Shown here piece by piece: positions 16,427-26,508 of a stretch of DNA of 64,000 nucleotides (positions within the stretch are counted from its first letter, which is position 1; each line of letters opens with the position of its first letter). This stretch comes from Rossellomorea aquimaris (GTDB taxonomy: Bacteria > Bacillota > Bacilli > Bacillales > Bacillaceae_B): positions 1,178,001 to 1,242,000 of the forward strand of contig NZ_JXZC01000001.1 in the NCBI RefSeq assembly GCF_000935355.1. Reading direction: 5' to 3'. Both the position numbers and the translations under genes were made by a program. The notes beneath the pieces are model-generated. The model was given only the letters and a program-made list of their open reading frames with translations. It did not search any database and was not told where the DNA came from.

Positions 16427-17269
16427 TTATCCTTTTGTACCCCCTGCCGTCAATCCTGAAACGAAGTATTTCTGGAAGAACAGGAATAATAGAGCAATCG
16501 GTACGGCAATTAATACAGATCCAGCAGCAAATGTAGTAAATTCAGCTCCGAATTGTTTTGCTACCATATCATAAAGTGCAACCGGCAATGTGTACATTTT
16601 TTCTGAACGCAGAAGGATACTTGCAATGATAAAGTCTGCGAATGGTGCAATGAATGAAAATAGTGCAACGACCGCAATGATCGGTTTCGCAAGGGGCATG
16701 ACGATTTGGAAGAAGATACGCAAATGTCCCGCTCCGTCCATTTTTGCTGACTCATCAAGCTCTTTCGGAATCGTATCCAGATACCCTTTCATTAACCATG
16801 TATTCATTGGGATTTGTCCACCTACGTATACGAGGATCAATCCAATATGGGTATCCAATAGATCTGTTAATAGTGCTAAAACGAAAATCGCAATTAATGC
16901 AGCAAAGTTAGGAATCATTTGCAGGATCAGGAATGTCATTAATCCATTCTTCCGGCCGGCGAAACGGTAACGCGAGAAAGAGTAAGCCGTTAAACTGACC
17001 AGTAAAACCGTAAGTGCCATAGTTGATAAACTGACTTTTAATGAGTTCCAGTACCAAAGCATATAATTACTTTGCTCCAGATCGAATAGTTCTTTATAAT
17101 GTGCCAATGTTGCATTCTTCGGGATGATGGATGAACCGGACAAACTTTGACCTGGGTTGAATGAAGATCCGATGATCCATGCAACCGGGTAAAGAATGAT
17201 GGCAAACATGATTGCGATGGCTGCGTATGAAAGTGTTAAACGTATGAGTTTCTGTCTCTTCATATTCAT
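16427..17269 (-). CDS. mdxG: maltodextrin ABC transporter permease MdxG/MalG
   Basis: A 280-residue inner-membrane permease with six transmembrane segments and the MalG-type EAA loop (ELDESAKMDGAGHLRIFFQIVMPLAKP), which contacts the ATPase. The N-terminal half holds the conserved WIIGSSFNPG region. It starts one base after the mdxF stop, so the pair is translationally linked. No ATPase gene lies in this operon; a shared MsmX-type ATPase elsewhere is expected, as in B. subtilis. Confidence 0.92.
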   Translation of the reverse strand: MNMKRQKLIRLTLSYAAIAIMFAIILYPVAWIIGSSFNPGQSLSGSSIIPKNATLAHYKELFDLEQSNYMLWYWNSLKVSLSTMALTVLLVSLTAYSFSRYRFAGRKNGLMTFLILQMIPNFAALIAIFVLALLTDLLDTHIGLILVYVGGQIPMNTWLMKGYLDTIPKELDESAKMDGAGHLRIFFQIVMPLAKPIIAVVALFSFIAPFADFIIASILLRSEKMYTLPVALYDMVAKQFGAEFTTFAAGSVLIAVPIALLFLFFQKYFVSGLTAGGTKG

Positions 17270-17270
17270 A

Positions 17271-18557
17271 TTACATCATATCCTCTTCTTGGAATGATTT
17301 CGTTCTCTTGAACTGCCAGATCGCTACTGTAATGACGATGACAGATAATAATAATGTGATGGCAGCGGCTTTCGAATACTGTGCGGATGTCATAGTCAGA
17401 CTGTAGATCCATGAAATCAGAATGTCCGTTCCGCCTGCATTTTGTCCTGTCAGGGCAGGTCCTCCGCCATTGAATAAGTAAATAACGTTAAAGTTATTAA
17501 AGTTAAATGTATATTGCGTAATGATGATTGGTGCCGTTGCAAATAGAACGAGTGGCAACGTTATGTTCTTGAATTTCTGGAAAGCTGATGCCCCGTCCAC
17601 CGTTGCTGCTTCATAAAGCTCGTCAGGAATCGATTGAAGTACCCCCGTTGTCATGGCAAAGATGAATGGGAAGCCTAACCAGGCTTGAATACCGATCAGG
17701 GCAATCCGTGTATACATCGGTTCTGTCATCCATGGTAAACCTTCAATGCCGAAGAATCCTAGGATATCCCGGTTGATCGTTCCGAAGGATTCATTGAACA
17801 TCCCTGCGAAAACCAAAATGGAAACGAAAGCCGGGATGGCCCAAGGTAAGATGAACACCGTACGAATGATTGCTTTTCCTTTTAAATCTTTTTGATTGAC
17901 CAGGATGGCAAGGAATACACCCAGGGCAACTTGAAGCGTTGTGGCACCGAATGTCCAAACAAGTGTCCAGGCTAATACGGTAATGAAAGTCTCTCTCCAA
18001 ATATCAATCTTGAAAATATCAACAAAGTTTTGAATCCCTACCCAGTCGACCAATTTAGCCGGTGGTGAGTGATACAAATCATAGTTTGTAAACGCAAGTA
18101 AAATAACAAATATGATCGGGAAAATGACTACGAAAACGAGTAGTAAGAATCCAGGAGACATGATGAGATATGGGAAGCCATTGTCTATTAAATTCCTGTA
18201 CTGTTCCCGAATCGTACTTAGCTTCTCTCCCCTGTCTCTCTTTTCTCCGTTTTTATATGCGTCCCGAAGATTGAATAAGTAGAATCCGATTCCGAAGATT
18301 AATACGATGATTGCCAGGATTCCGTATACCATTAAGAAAATGGAATGATCTCCGTATGAGATGTCTGTCCCAAGCGTTGTAATCCCCCATAATCCGTAAC
18401 CGATCAAATCTCTAAAGACAAGGATAAAAGCGGCTGTCATGATCAGGAAGAATCCGCCTTTCAGAAACTGTCTATGATACATCTGACCTAATCCAGGGAT
18501 TAGGGAAAGGGCCAGTGCTGTTTTTCTATGTTTTGTTTGATAGGATTGTTGCTCCAT
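17271..18557 (-). CDS. mdxF: maltodextrin ABC transporter permease MdxF/MalF
   Basis: A 428-residue permease. The N-terminus has an extra pair of membrane segments (SLIPGLGQMYHRQFLKGG..., about 17-55) typical of Bacillus MdxF. A cytoplasmic linker (about 95-130) and the six-helix core with EAA loop ELYEAATVDGASAFQKFKNITLPL follow. It forms a heterodimer with MdxG. AAAGGGG precedes the ATG. A hairpin-rich gap of about 150 bp separates it from mdxE, probably lowering expression relative to the binding protein. Confidence 0.92.
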   Translation of the reverse strand: MEQQSYQTKHRKTALALSLIPGLGQMYHRQFLKGGFFLIMTAAFILVFRDLIGYGLWGITTLGTDISYGDHSIFLMVYGILAIIVLIFGIGFYLFNLRDAYKNGEKRDRGEKLSTIREQYRNLIDNGFPYLIMSPGFLLLVFVVIFPIIFVILLAFTNYDLYHSPPAKLVDWVGIQNFVDIFKIDIWRETFITVLAWTLVWTFGATTLQVALGVFLAILVNQKDLKGKAIIRTVFILPWAIPAFVSILVFAGMFNESFGTINRDILGFFGIEGLPWMTEPMYTRIALIGIQAWLGFPFIFAMTTGVLQSIPDELYEAATVDGASAFQKFKNITLPLVLFATAPIIITQYTFNFNNFNVIYLFNGGGPALTGQNAGGTDILISWIYSLTMTSAQYSKAAAITLLLSVIVITVAIWQFKRTKSFQEEDMM

Positions 18558-18597
18558 CCTATATTCCCCTTTCTGCGTTCACAATTTTGATAAGCTT

Positions 18598-18645
18598 CAA
18601 GAGCTTTTTAAGAAAAGAAATCTTTATTTCCTTAAAAAGCCCTTG
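18598..18645 (-). promoter_or_regulatory. intercistronic hairpin 2 between mdxE and mdxF
   Basis: CAAGAGCTTTTTAAG and CTTAAAAAGCCCTTG pair over about 14 bp around an 18-base AT-rich loop. Lying between the binding-protein and permease genes, it may act as an attenuator or an mRNA-stabilising 3' end. Confidence 0.65.
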
Positions 18646-18662
18646 AATGGGTCTTTAAAAGG

Positions 18663-18699
18663 ATAGCAGTACCTCTCAAGTATGAGAAGGTACCGCTAT
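18663..18699 (-). promoter_or_regulatory. intercistronic hairpin 1 directly after mdxE
   Basis: ATAGC.GTACC.TCTCA and its complement form an almost continuous 16-bp stem eleven bases after the mdxE stop. There is only a weak T-tract on the downstream side, suggesting partial termination or 3'-end protection of the mdxE mRNA. Confidence 0.7.
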
Positions 18700-18708
18700 G
18701 TTTATGCA

Positions 18709-19989
18709 TTAGTTAGAGTGGTTCGCTTCAATGTTTTGTTGAATTTGCTTTACAGCTGCATCAAGGGCCGCTTTCGGTTCTTGTTTGCCCGTCACAACCG
18801 TTTGAAGTGAATCTGCCATCGGTCCCCAAACCTCTCCCATTTCAGGAATGTTTGGCATTGGAACCGCATATTGAGATTGCTCGGCAACCGCTTTTGCACC
18901 AGGATTATCAGCAATCGCAGGATCGTCGATCAAGCCTTGGTTTGTTGGTACTTCTTGTGTTTGTTCAAAACGTAATTTAGCATACTCATCTTGAGTGATG
19001 AACTCGATGAATTTTTGAGCCCACTCTTTATTTTCAGAATATCCTGATACGTGCCAGCCTTTAACACCCATGAATGTTTTCATTGGCTCTCCGTTTGGAA
19101 GTTTAGGCATAGCCGAAATGCCGATATCGATTCCAGCATCTTTGTAACCTTGGAAAGACCATGGACCGTTCATTACAGAAGCAACTTTTCCTTCATTAAA
19201 TAGACCGTCCATTGCTGATCCACCATTTTCTCCAACGATACCTTTAGGGAATAATCCTTCCGAGTACCATTTTTGAATATATTCAGTACCTTCTACAGCA
19301 CCTTCATTATTTAAACCAAGATCTTGCGCGTCTAATGCTCCATCATTTTCAGCAAAAACATATCCGCCGAATCCACCGATCGGTGCATGAGCGAAATAGA
19401 AGTTGTCCCATAGAGCCAAGAAACCGTAGTTTCCATCTTTCGTGAAATCCTTAGAGAATGAGTATACTTCATCCATTGTCTTTGGTGCTTCTTCCATCAA
19501 CGCTTTGTTGTAAACAAATACAGGCGTTTCAGAAGATTTTGGAAGACCATATAATTTCCCATCATAACTCTCTGCTGTCATGGAAGATTCAGTGAAACGC
19601 TCTTCAATGTCCCCTTCAACTTCTAATGCAGCAATATGACCGGCAAGAGCAAGCTCACCAATTTGGTCATGTGGTAATGTTAATACGTCCGGACCAGTTC
19701 CGGCAGGACCGTCTAAACGTAATTGTTCTTTCATTTTAGTAGCCATTTCGACTTCTTTTACTTCTACTTTGATGCCAGTTTCTTCTTCGAACTTAGCACC
19801 TACTTCATCCAGCCATCCAGATTTCTTTTCATCTTCCCAGACAACCAGTTTTTCAGGTTTGTTTGCATCGTCAGCTTTTTTCTCTCCGCTGTCGTTGTTT
19901 CCTGATCCTTCTTCACGATTAGGACCACAAGCAGCCAACGCCCCTAGTACAAGCATGATTACCATTAATAATGATAACGCTTTCTTCAT
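18709..19989 (-). CDS. mdxE: maltodextrin-binding lipoprotein MdxE/MalE
   Basis: A 426-residue solute-binding lipoprotein. The signal peptide ends in the lipobox LAAC, with Cys21 as lipidation site, followed by a Gly/Ser/Asp/Lys-rich linker and the family-1 extracellular binding fold. Segments LVVWEDEKKSGWLDEVGAKFEE (about 48-69), YDGKLYGLPKS and FMGVKGWHVSGYSENKEWA are typical of MalE-like proteins. It delivers maltodextrins to MdxFG. It is first in the operon, read from a promoter that overlaps the divergent neopullulanase promoter. Confidence 0.92.
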   Translation of the reverse strand: MKKALSLLMVIMLVLGALAACGPNREEGSGNNDSGEKKADDANKPEKLVVWEDEKKSGWLDEVGAKFEEETGIKVEVKEVEMATKMKEQLRLDGPAGTGPDVLTLPHDQIGELALAGHIAALEVEGDIEERFTESSMTAESYDGKLYGLPKSSETPVFVYNKALMEEAPKTMDEVYSFSKDFTKDGNYGFLALWDNFYFAHAPIGGFGGYVFAENDGALDAQDLGLNNEGAVEGTEYIQKWYSEGLFPKGIVGENGGSAMDGLFNEGKVASVMNGPWSFQGYKDAGIDIGISAMPKLPNGEPMKTFMGVKGWHVSGYSENKEWAQKFIEFITQDEYAKLRFEQTQEVPTNQGLIDDPAIADNPGAKAVAEQSQYAVPMPNIPEMGEVWGPMADSLQTVVTGKQEPKAALDAAVKQIQQNIEANHSN

Positions 19990-20036
19990 CTCGACCCCTC
20001 CTAAGTATGGTGAAAAATATTAAGCTTTCTGTTAGA

Positions 20037-20112
20037 CTGAACAAACGCTTGCACATACTATGACTAAATCTCTCAAGATATCGCTTACATTCTTTGTGAA
20101 AACGATTGCACA
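20037..20112 (-). promoter_or_regulatory. two LacI-type operators in the mdxE leader
   Basis: On the minus strand two sites share GTGCAAnCGTTT: GTGCAAGCGTTTGTTC (20038-20053) and GTGCAATCGTTTTCAC (20097-20112). Both are CG-centred imperfect palindromes typical of LacI-family operators. The second lies at the expected transcription start of mdxE and the first about 57 bp further downstream, a distance that would allow looping. Binding by the MalR-like protein is inferred. Confidence 0.68.
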
Positions 20113-20123
20113 ACCTACTTCTT

Positions 20124-20151
20124 ATTATACAAATTAAATCTACTTTGACAA
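20124..20151 (-). promoter_or_regulatory. sigma-A promoter of the mdxE operon
   Basis: TTGTCA (20151-20146) and TATAAT (20129-20124) are separated by 16 bp on the minus strand. The -35 hexamer overlaps a plus-strand TTGACA at 20145-20150, so the divergent promoters share their -35 region. Confidence 0.78.
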
Positions 20152-20174
20152 TACTTTTTTGAAATTTTTTTATG
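20145..20174 (+). promoter_or_regulatory. probable sigma-A promoter of the neopullulanase gene
   Basis: A perfect TTGACA (20145-20150) is followed 17 bp later by TTTTAT (20168-20173), a moderate -10. A GAAAACGCTTT element at 20192-20202 just downstream resembles a cre/LacI operator. A second TTGACA at 20223 lacks a convincing -10. Confidence 0.55.
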
Positions 20175-20264
20175 TTTGCGAGGAAGAAAAAGAAAACGCT
20201 TTACTAGATTGGATACCTATCATTGACAACATTGTTGGTTTAGAATACTCTTTAAATGGAATGA

Positions 20265-22043
<1,779 letters not shown>

Positions 22044-22064
22044 TAAAGCTTTGTTCGTAAAAAG

Positions 22065-22092
22065 TGGGACTACACCTTAACGGTTAGTCCCC
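22065..22092 (+). terminator. weak hairpin after the neopullulanase gene
   Basis: GGGACTA and TAGTCCC pair over seven bp with a 12-base loop, followed by a poor T-tract (CTTATCTATTT). Some read-through into the MATE gene is likely. Confidence 0.5.
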
Positions 22093-22122
22093 TTATCTAT
22101 TTAAATCATAAGGAGAAAATCT

Positions 22123-23478
22123 ATGCCCAAGAATCAAAAAAACATGACCCTCTTTGCCCTGACTTGGCCGATTTTCATTGAAATCTTTCTTCATATGCTG
22201 ATGGGAAATGCCGATACGTTAATGCTAAGTCAGTACTCAGATGACTCTGTTGCAGCCGTCGGGGTTTCCAATCAAATCCTTTCTCTCATTATTGTCATGT
22301 TTGGATTTGTCGCTACAGGTACCGCCATTCTTGTAGCTCAGCATCTGGGAGCCCAGGAGAATCGATTGGCTGGAGAAGTGTCCATCGTTTCCATTGCCGT
22401 TAACTTAGGATTCGGTCTTTTCCTTAGTATCGTCCTTGTATTTTTCAGTGAACCGATTCTGCTATCGATGGATCTTCCACGATCACTGATGAATGAAGCC
22501 TCTTCTTATTTAAAAATCGTCGGAGGATTCGCCTTCATCCAGGCCTTGATCATGACTGCAGGTTCCATCATGAGGAGCTATGGCTACACAAAAGACGCCA
22601 TGTACATTACCATCGGAATGAATATCATCAATGTGATCGGGAACTATTTATTTATCTTTGGTCCATTTGGCTTTCCTGTTTTAGGGGTGGAAGGGGTAGC
22701 GATTTCCACGATCGCTTCCAGACTGATCGGATTCATAGTGAGCATCATCGTGATCACCAAACGAATCCCCAATGCTCTTCCAATGAAGAGACTTTTTCGT
22801 TTACCCATTTCCCATGTAAAGAATTTATTACGCATCGGGATTCCCTCTGCAGGAGAACATTTATCTTATAATGGCTCACAAATGGTCATTACGTATTTAA
22901 TAGCAAGTATCGGGACGAACGCATTGACCACCAAGGTGTATGCACAAAACCTGATGATGTTTATCTTTTTATTCAGCGTAGCGATCAGTCAGGGAACTCA
23001 AATTATCATTGGTCATATGATCGGAGCGAAACAATTCGACAGTGCCTATGAGCGGTGTTTGAAAAGTTTAAAGATTGCTATCTTCATTTCTCTTATTATG
23101 GCTGGAATTTTCTCTATCGCAGCAGAGCCGCTGCTGCGAATATTCACAAACAACGAAGAAATCATTTCTCTTGGTAAAACATTGATCTACCTGACCATCA
23201 TTCTCGAACCAGGCAGAAGTTTCAATCTAGTCGTCATTAATGCACTGAGAGCAACAGGTGACGTACGCTTCCCTGTCTATATGGGGATCTTATCAATGTG
23301 GGGAGTAAGCGTTACGCTCTCCTATATACTCGGCATCTGGTTCGGGCTCGGACTTATCGGGATCTGGATATCCTTCATTGCCGATGAATGGCTCCGAGGC
23401 ATTATCATGCTCAAACGCTGGCGATCCAAAATATGGATCCACAAACGATTTGTCCAAAGCGATAAAAGCGCAGTATAG
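22123..23478 (+). CDS. MATE family cation/drug efflux pump
   Basis: A 451-residue protein with twelve predicted membrane segments in two MatE repeats (about 10-225 and 240-445). It contains the typical N-terminal LTWPIFIEIFLHMLMGNADTLML and GSIMRSYGYTKDAMYI segments. It exports cationic compounds using a Na+ or H+ gradient. A MATE gene (yisQ) also lies near asnO/yisP in B. subtilis, so this may be its positional counterpart, which I infer from location. AAGGAG precedes the ATG. Confidence 0.88.
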   Translation: MPKNQKNMTLFALTWPIFIEIFLHMLMGNADTLMLSQYSDDSVAAVGVSNQILSLIIVMFGFVATGTAILVAQHLGAQENRLAGEVSIVSIAVNLGFGLFLSIVLVFFSEPILLSMDLPRSLMNEASSYLKIVGGFAFIQALIMTAGSIMRSYGYTKDAMYITIGMNIINVIGNYLFIFGPFGFPVLGVEGVAISTIASRLIGFIVSIIVITKRIPNALPMKRLFRLPISHVKNLLRIGIPSAGEHLSYNGSQMVITYLIASIGTNALTTKVYAQNLMMFIFLFSVAISQGTQIIIGHMIGAKQFDSAYERCLKSLKIAIFISLIMAGIFSIAAEPLLRIFTNNEEIISLGKTLIYLTIILEPGRSFNLVVINALRATGDVRFPVYMGILSMWGVSVTLSYILGIWFGLGLIGIWISFIADEWLRGIIMLKRWRSKIWIHKRFVQSDKSAV

Positions 23479-23554
23479 AGGGACGGACCTCCAGGTGGTT
23501 GCGAACCTTTTCGCAAGTCCATTGACCACCGCTACCTTAACCCACATCTCCTTT

Positions 23555-23592
23555 AAAAAGAGTCAGCTCCTTAGCGAGCTGACTCTTTTTTT
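23555..23592 (+). terminator. intrinsic terminator after the MATE gene
   Basis: AAAAAGAGTCAGCTC and GAGCTGACTCTTTTT form a long stem with a 5-base loop and a T-run. Confidence 0.95.
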
Positions 23593-23623
23593 CACACCAA
23601 ATGAAAACGCATCCATAAATTCA

Positions 23624-23640
23624 TGTTAAGTTTTTTTACA
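23624..23640 (+). promoter_or_regulatory. GlnR/TnrA box upstream of glnK-amtB
   Basis: TGTTAAGTTTTTTTACA fits the nitrogen-control consensus TGTNA-N7-TNACA at every fixed base. A candidate promoter TTGAAC-N17-TATGAT lies at 23669-23697. The box centre would be near -72 relative to that promoter, somewhat further than the roughly -50 usual for TnrA activation, so another start site or GlnR control is possible. Confidence 0.75.
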
Positions 23641-23785
23641 TAAAAACGCTTACATTACAAATTAACACTTGAACTTTTATTATTTTCTGAATATGATAAA
23701 TAATATAACTTATTCATGTCATAAAACCTTACATCCAGGAAGTATTTCATTTCAAAAGGAAACAAAAAACAAAGGAGGAACCACA

Positions 23786-24127
23786 ATGAAAAAAGTAGAA
23801 GCGATTATTCGGGCAGAAGCATTCTTGTCCCTGCGGGAAGCGTTATGCCTTCGTGGATTCAGCGGACTGACGGTATCGGAAGCAGCCGGCTGTGGAAAAC
23901 AAAAAGGAAAGCAAGGGATTTTCAGAGGGAATAAATTTGAACTGCAGTTAGTCCCCCGTGTAAAGGTGGAAATGATTGTCGACGATGGTCAGGTTGAAGA
24001 CATTATTGATCTCATAGTTGAACATTGCAGTACTGATACCGTAGGAGACGGGAAGATTTTCATCTATCCGGTTGAGGATATCATTCGCATCCGTACAGGT
24101 GAACGAGGAAAAAAAGCCGTTTTATAG
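23786..24127 (+). CDS. glnK: P-II nitrogen regulatory protein (GlnK type)
   Basis: A 113-residue trimeric P-II signal protein that senses ATP/ADP and 2-oxoglutarate and gates the ammonium channel. It has the T-loop (about 37-55), VGDGKIFIYPVEDIIRIRTGERG at the C-terminus (nucleotide site), and the core VPRVKVEMIVDD. The T-loop carries Phe51 where E. coli GlnB/GlnK has the uridylylated Tyr51, consistent with Bacillus P-II proteins lacking uridylylation. AAAGGAGG precedes the ATG at 23786; the frame is open further upstream without coding signal. It precedes amtB, reversed relative to the B. subtilis nrgA-nrgB order. Confidence 0.9.
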   Translation: MKKVEAIIRAEAFLSLREALCLRGFSGLTVSEAAGCGKQKGKQGIFRGNKFELQLVPRVKVEMIVDDGQVEDIIDLIVEHCSTDTVGDGKIFIYPVEDIIRIRTGERGKKAVL

Positions 24128-24182
24128 ATGATTTCATGCATAGCCACTAGCGCTTTACCAAACCAATTTTGGAGGGATACCA

Positions 24183-25571
24183 TTGATTAAAAAAATTTCT
24201 GCTCTGTTGCTTCTGTCATTGTTTGTGAGCACTACTGCTTTTGCTGCGGCCCCTACCGCAGAATCTGTTCAAGCATCCGTTGACTCCCTGTGGGTCATGA
24301 TTGCTGCAATCCTTGTGTTCTTCATGCACGCTGGATTCGCCATGGTGGAGACTGGATTTACCCGAGCCAAGAACTCCCTTAATATCCTGATGAAAAACTT
24401 CTTAACTGTAGCCATTGCTTCTGTCCTGTTTTTCATTGTAGGATTTGGGTTTATGTTCGGAGGAACATCCGGAGGCATCATTGGGTCTGACAGTTTCTTC
24501 CTATCAGGGCGTGAAGACATCGGCTTCTTCCTATTCCAATCCGTATTTGCCGCTACATGTGCAACAATCATTTCAGGTGCTGTAGCTGAACGAATGAAGC
24601 TTAAAAGTTATATTCTATTGACCATTGCCATGACCGGAATCATTTATCCGATTGTCGGACATTGGATTTGGGGTGGGGGATGGCTTTCAGAGCTTGGATT
24701 CGTCGATTTTGCAGGATCTACTGTCGTTCATTTAACTGGTGCTGTCGGGGCTTTCATTACGGTGCTTTTCCTTGGGGCACGTATCGGCAAATACAATAAA
24801 GGGAAAGTGAATGTTATTCCTGGTCATAATATCCCGATCGGTGCCCTTGGCGTATTCATCCTTTGGTTCGGCTGGTTTGGATTCAATGGAGGCAGCAGCT
24901 TAGCTGCTGATCCGACACTTGTGCCCCAGGTGATTACAACAACTTTATTCTCAGCATCAGCTGCCATCCTTTCATCCGCTTTCTACACTTTGGTTAGATA
25001 TAAACGCATCGATCCTTCCCTGACCTTAAACGGAGCACTGGGAGGACTTGTCGGAATCACCGCCGGCTGTGCCAATGTATCACTTGTCGGTTCTCTCTTT
25101 ATCGGGCTTATTGCAGGAGTGATCCTGGTTGAAGCAGTAACGTTCATCGATTCAAAGCTTAAAGTCGATGATCCAGTTGGAGCCATTGCCGTCCATGGCA
25201 TTTGTGGGATCTGGGGTACTGTAGCAGTTGGATTGTTTGATGTTTCAAACGGTTTGTTATATGGTGGTGGCGTTTCTTTAGTAGCCACTCAGGCCCTCGG
25301 CGTTCTCGCAGTTATTTCCTGGACTTCCGTTACAGTCGGCGGTTTCCTGTTCATCGTCACGAGAGTATCAAGTATCCGGGTTTCACGTGAAGAAGAACTT
25401 TCAGGACTGGACTTTACAGAGCATGGATCGAACGCATATGAACTAAAGGATACTGTATTAGAATCGAACGTTTCTTCCACTTCTCCTTTTGGGTCTGACC
25501 TGGTTGACCGATTAAATTCGATCGGAACAGGTAAAGTAAGTGAAACCATGAATCAACGAAACACGATTTAA
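24183..25571 (+). CDS. amtB: ammonium transporter AmtB/NrgA
   Basis: A 462-residue ammonium channel with an N-terminal signal-like segment (1-21) and eleven membrane helices. The paired pore histidines sit in STVVHLTGAVGA and AIAVHGICGIWGT, and the conserved FFMHAGFAMVETGF and DFAGSTVVH segments are present. A cytosolic tail of about 65 residues follows the last helix. The start is a TTG with a GGAGGGAT site. It lies 55 bp after glnK, which probably binds its cytoplasmic face. Induction under nitrogen limitation is inferred from the upstream GlnR/TnrA box. Confidence 0.93.
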   Translation: MIKKISALLLLSLFVSTTAFAAAPTAESVQASVDSLWVMIAAILVFFMHAGFAMVETGFTRAKNSLNILMKNFLTVAIASVLFFIVGFGFMFGGTSGGIIGSDSFFLSGREDIGFFLFQSVFAATCATIISGAVAERMKLKSYILLTIAMTGIIYPIVGHWIWGGGWLSELGFVDFAGSTVVHLTGAVGAFITVLFLGARIGKYNKGKVNVIPGHNIPIGALGVFILWFGWFGFNGGSSLAADPTLVPQVITTTLFSASAAILSSAFYTLVRYKRIDPSLTLNGALGGLVGITAGCANVSLVGSLFIGLIAGVILVEAVTFIDSKLKVDDPVGAIAVHGICGIWGTVAVGLFDVSNGLLYGGGVSLVATQALGVLAVISWTSVTVGGFLFIVTRVSSIRVSREEELSGLDFTEHGSNAYELKDTVLESNVSSTSPFGSDLVDRLNSIGTGKVSETMNQRNTI

Positions 25572-25577
25572 CCAATC

Positions 25578-25609
25578 GGGAGCTGCTTTAGAGCGGCTCT
25601 CTTTTTTTT
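25578..25609 (+). terminator. intrinsic terminator after amtB
   Basis: GAGCTGC and GCGGCTC pair (one G-U) and are followed by eight T. Confidence 0.88.
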
Positions 25610-25620
25610 GCCGCCAAACA

Positions 25621-25673
25621 AAAATAAGCCCGTATGGAAGGCTTCCAGCTAAAGCTTCCAGACGGGCTTATTT
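25621..25673. terminator. terminator of the crt operon, convergent with amtB
   Basis: AAATAAGCCCGT and ACGGGCTTATTT form a 12-bp outer stem with an inner GGAAG/CTTCC pairing, and A/T runs on both sides. It overlaps the crtM stop. Confidence 0.88.
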
Positions 25674-26508
25674 ACGATATCGTTGAAATGATTTTTTCTT
25701 TTACATCTTTTGAGACAAAATGCTTCTTGGAAAAAACATTATAGTGATTTTTTCTAACTTCACTCAGGATGGCCCGATACAATAATGCAGCACCCTTCAC
25801 CGGTGTCCTTGAATACACAGGATAAAGATTCATTGTACGGAATGCTTTATCATAATAATCTTCTGCAACCCGAGCCATATCTTCCCATATGGACCGAAAA
25901 GCATCATTATTTCGATAATCCATTAATTCTGTTACGGTATATTCATATTTAACTAATAAATCCTGCGGGATATATAATCTTCCTCTTTCCAGATCCTCAC
26001 CAATATCTCTTAATATATTGGTAAGCTGCATGGCATAGCCTAAGTAAATCCCATCTTCTCTCAATTGATGCTCTTTCCCGGGAGCAAGGATAGGCAGAAG
26101 CATTAACCCTACAGTGCTCGCTACGTGATAAGAATAGTCCAGTACATCATCCATCGTCACGTAAACTCTCTCGTTCAAATCCATCCGTTGACCTTTAATC
26201 ATATCCCGAAAAGCTCCGATATCCATATTGAAATGTTTAAACACATCGTTTAAGGCTATCCACATAGGCTCTTCTTCGTTATAATATCCCCTAAGAAATG
26301 ATTCGAATTCTCTTTCGAATTGAAGCAATTCTTTAGAAGGGCAGATGCCCTCATCCACGATATCATCTACTTTTCGACAAAATGCATAAACAGCCCATAC
26401 TGCTTTTCTTTGGTCCTTCGGCAACAGGGAGAATGCTCTGTAAAACGTCTTTGAGTGAAGTTTAATGATAATCTCACAATGATCGTACGCTTCCAAGATC
26501 TTGTTCAT
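25672..26508 (-). CDS. crtM: dehydrosqualene (4,4'-diapophytoene) synthase CrtM
   Basis: A 278-residue squalene/phytoene synthase family enzyme condensing two farnesyl diphosphates to 4,4'-diapophytoene, the first step of C30 carotenoids. The two Asp-rich motifs are in CRKVDDIVDEG and NILRDIGEDLERG, and HSKTFYRAFSLLPKDQRKAVWAVYAFCR is close to staphylococcal CrtM. The start is either the ATG at 26508 or one at 26520 (four more residues); a GGAAGG lies upstream of both and I prefer 26508. It overlaps the end of the upstream desaturase. In B. subtilis the related yisP occupies the equivalent place beside asnO. Confidence 0.88.
   Translation of the reverse strand: MNKILEAYDHCEIIIKLHSKTFYRAFSLLPKDQRKAVWAVYAFCRKVDDIVDEGICPSKELLQFEREFESFLRGYYNEEEPMWIALNDVFKHFNMDIGAFRDMIKGQRMDLNERVYVTMDDVLDYSYHVASTVGLMLLPILAPGKEHQLREDGIYLGYAMQLTNILRDIGEDLERGRLYIPQDLLVKYEYTVTELMDYRNNDAFRSIWEDMARVAEDYYDKAFRTMNLYPVYSRTPVKGAALLYRAILSEVRKNHYNVFSKKHFVSKDVKEKIISTIS

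Noticed and set aside
20223-20251. Second promoter for the neopullulanase gene (TTGACA at 20223)
   Set aside because: The -10 at the correct distance (TACTCT) matches only half of the consensus; the promoter at 20145 is better placed.
23479-23550. Nested inverted repeat (GGTGGT...ACCACC) after the MATE gene
   Set aside because: The stem is interrupted by unpaired bases and the strong terminator just downstream explains the transcript end.
24269-25549. Several minus-strand frames opposite amtB
   Set aside because: Antisense shadows of a high-confidence membrane protein gene; no ribosome sites.
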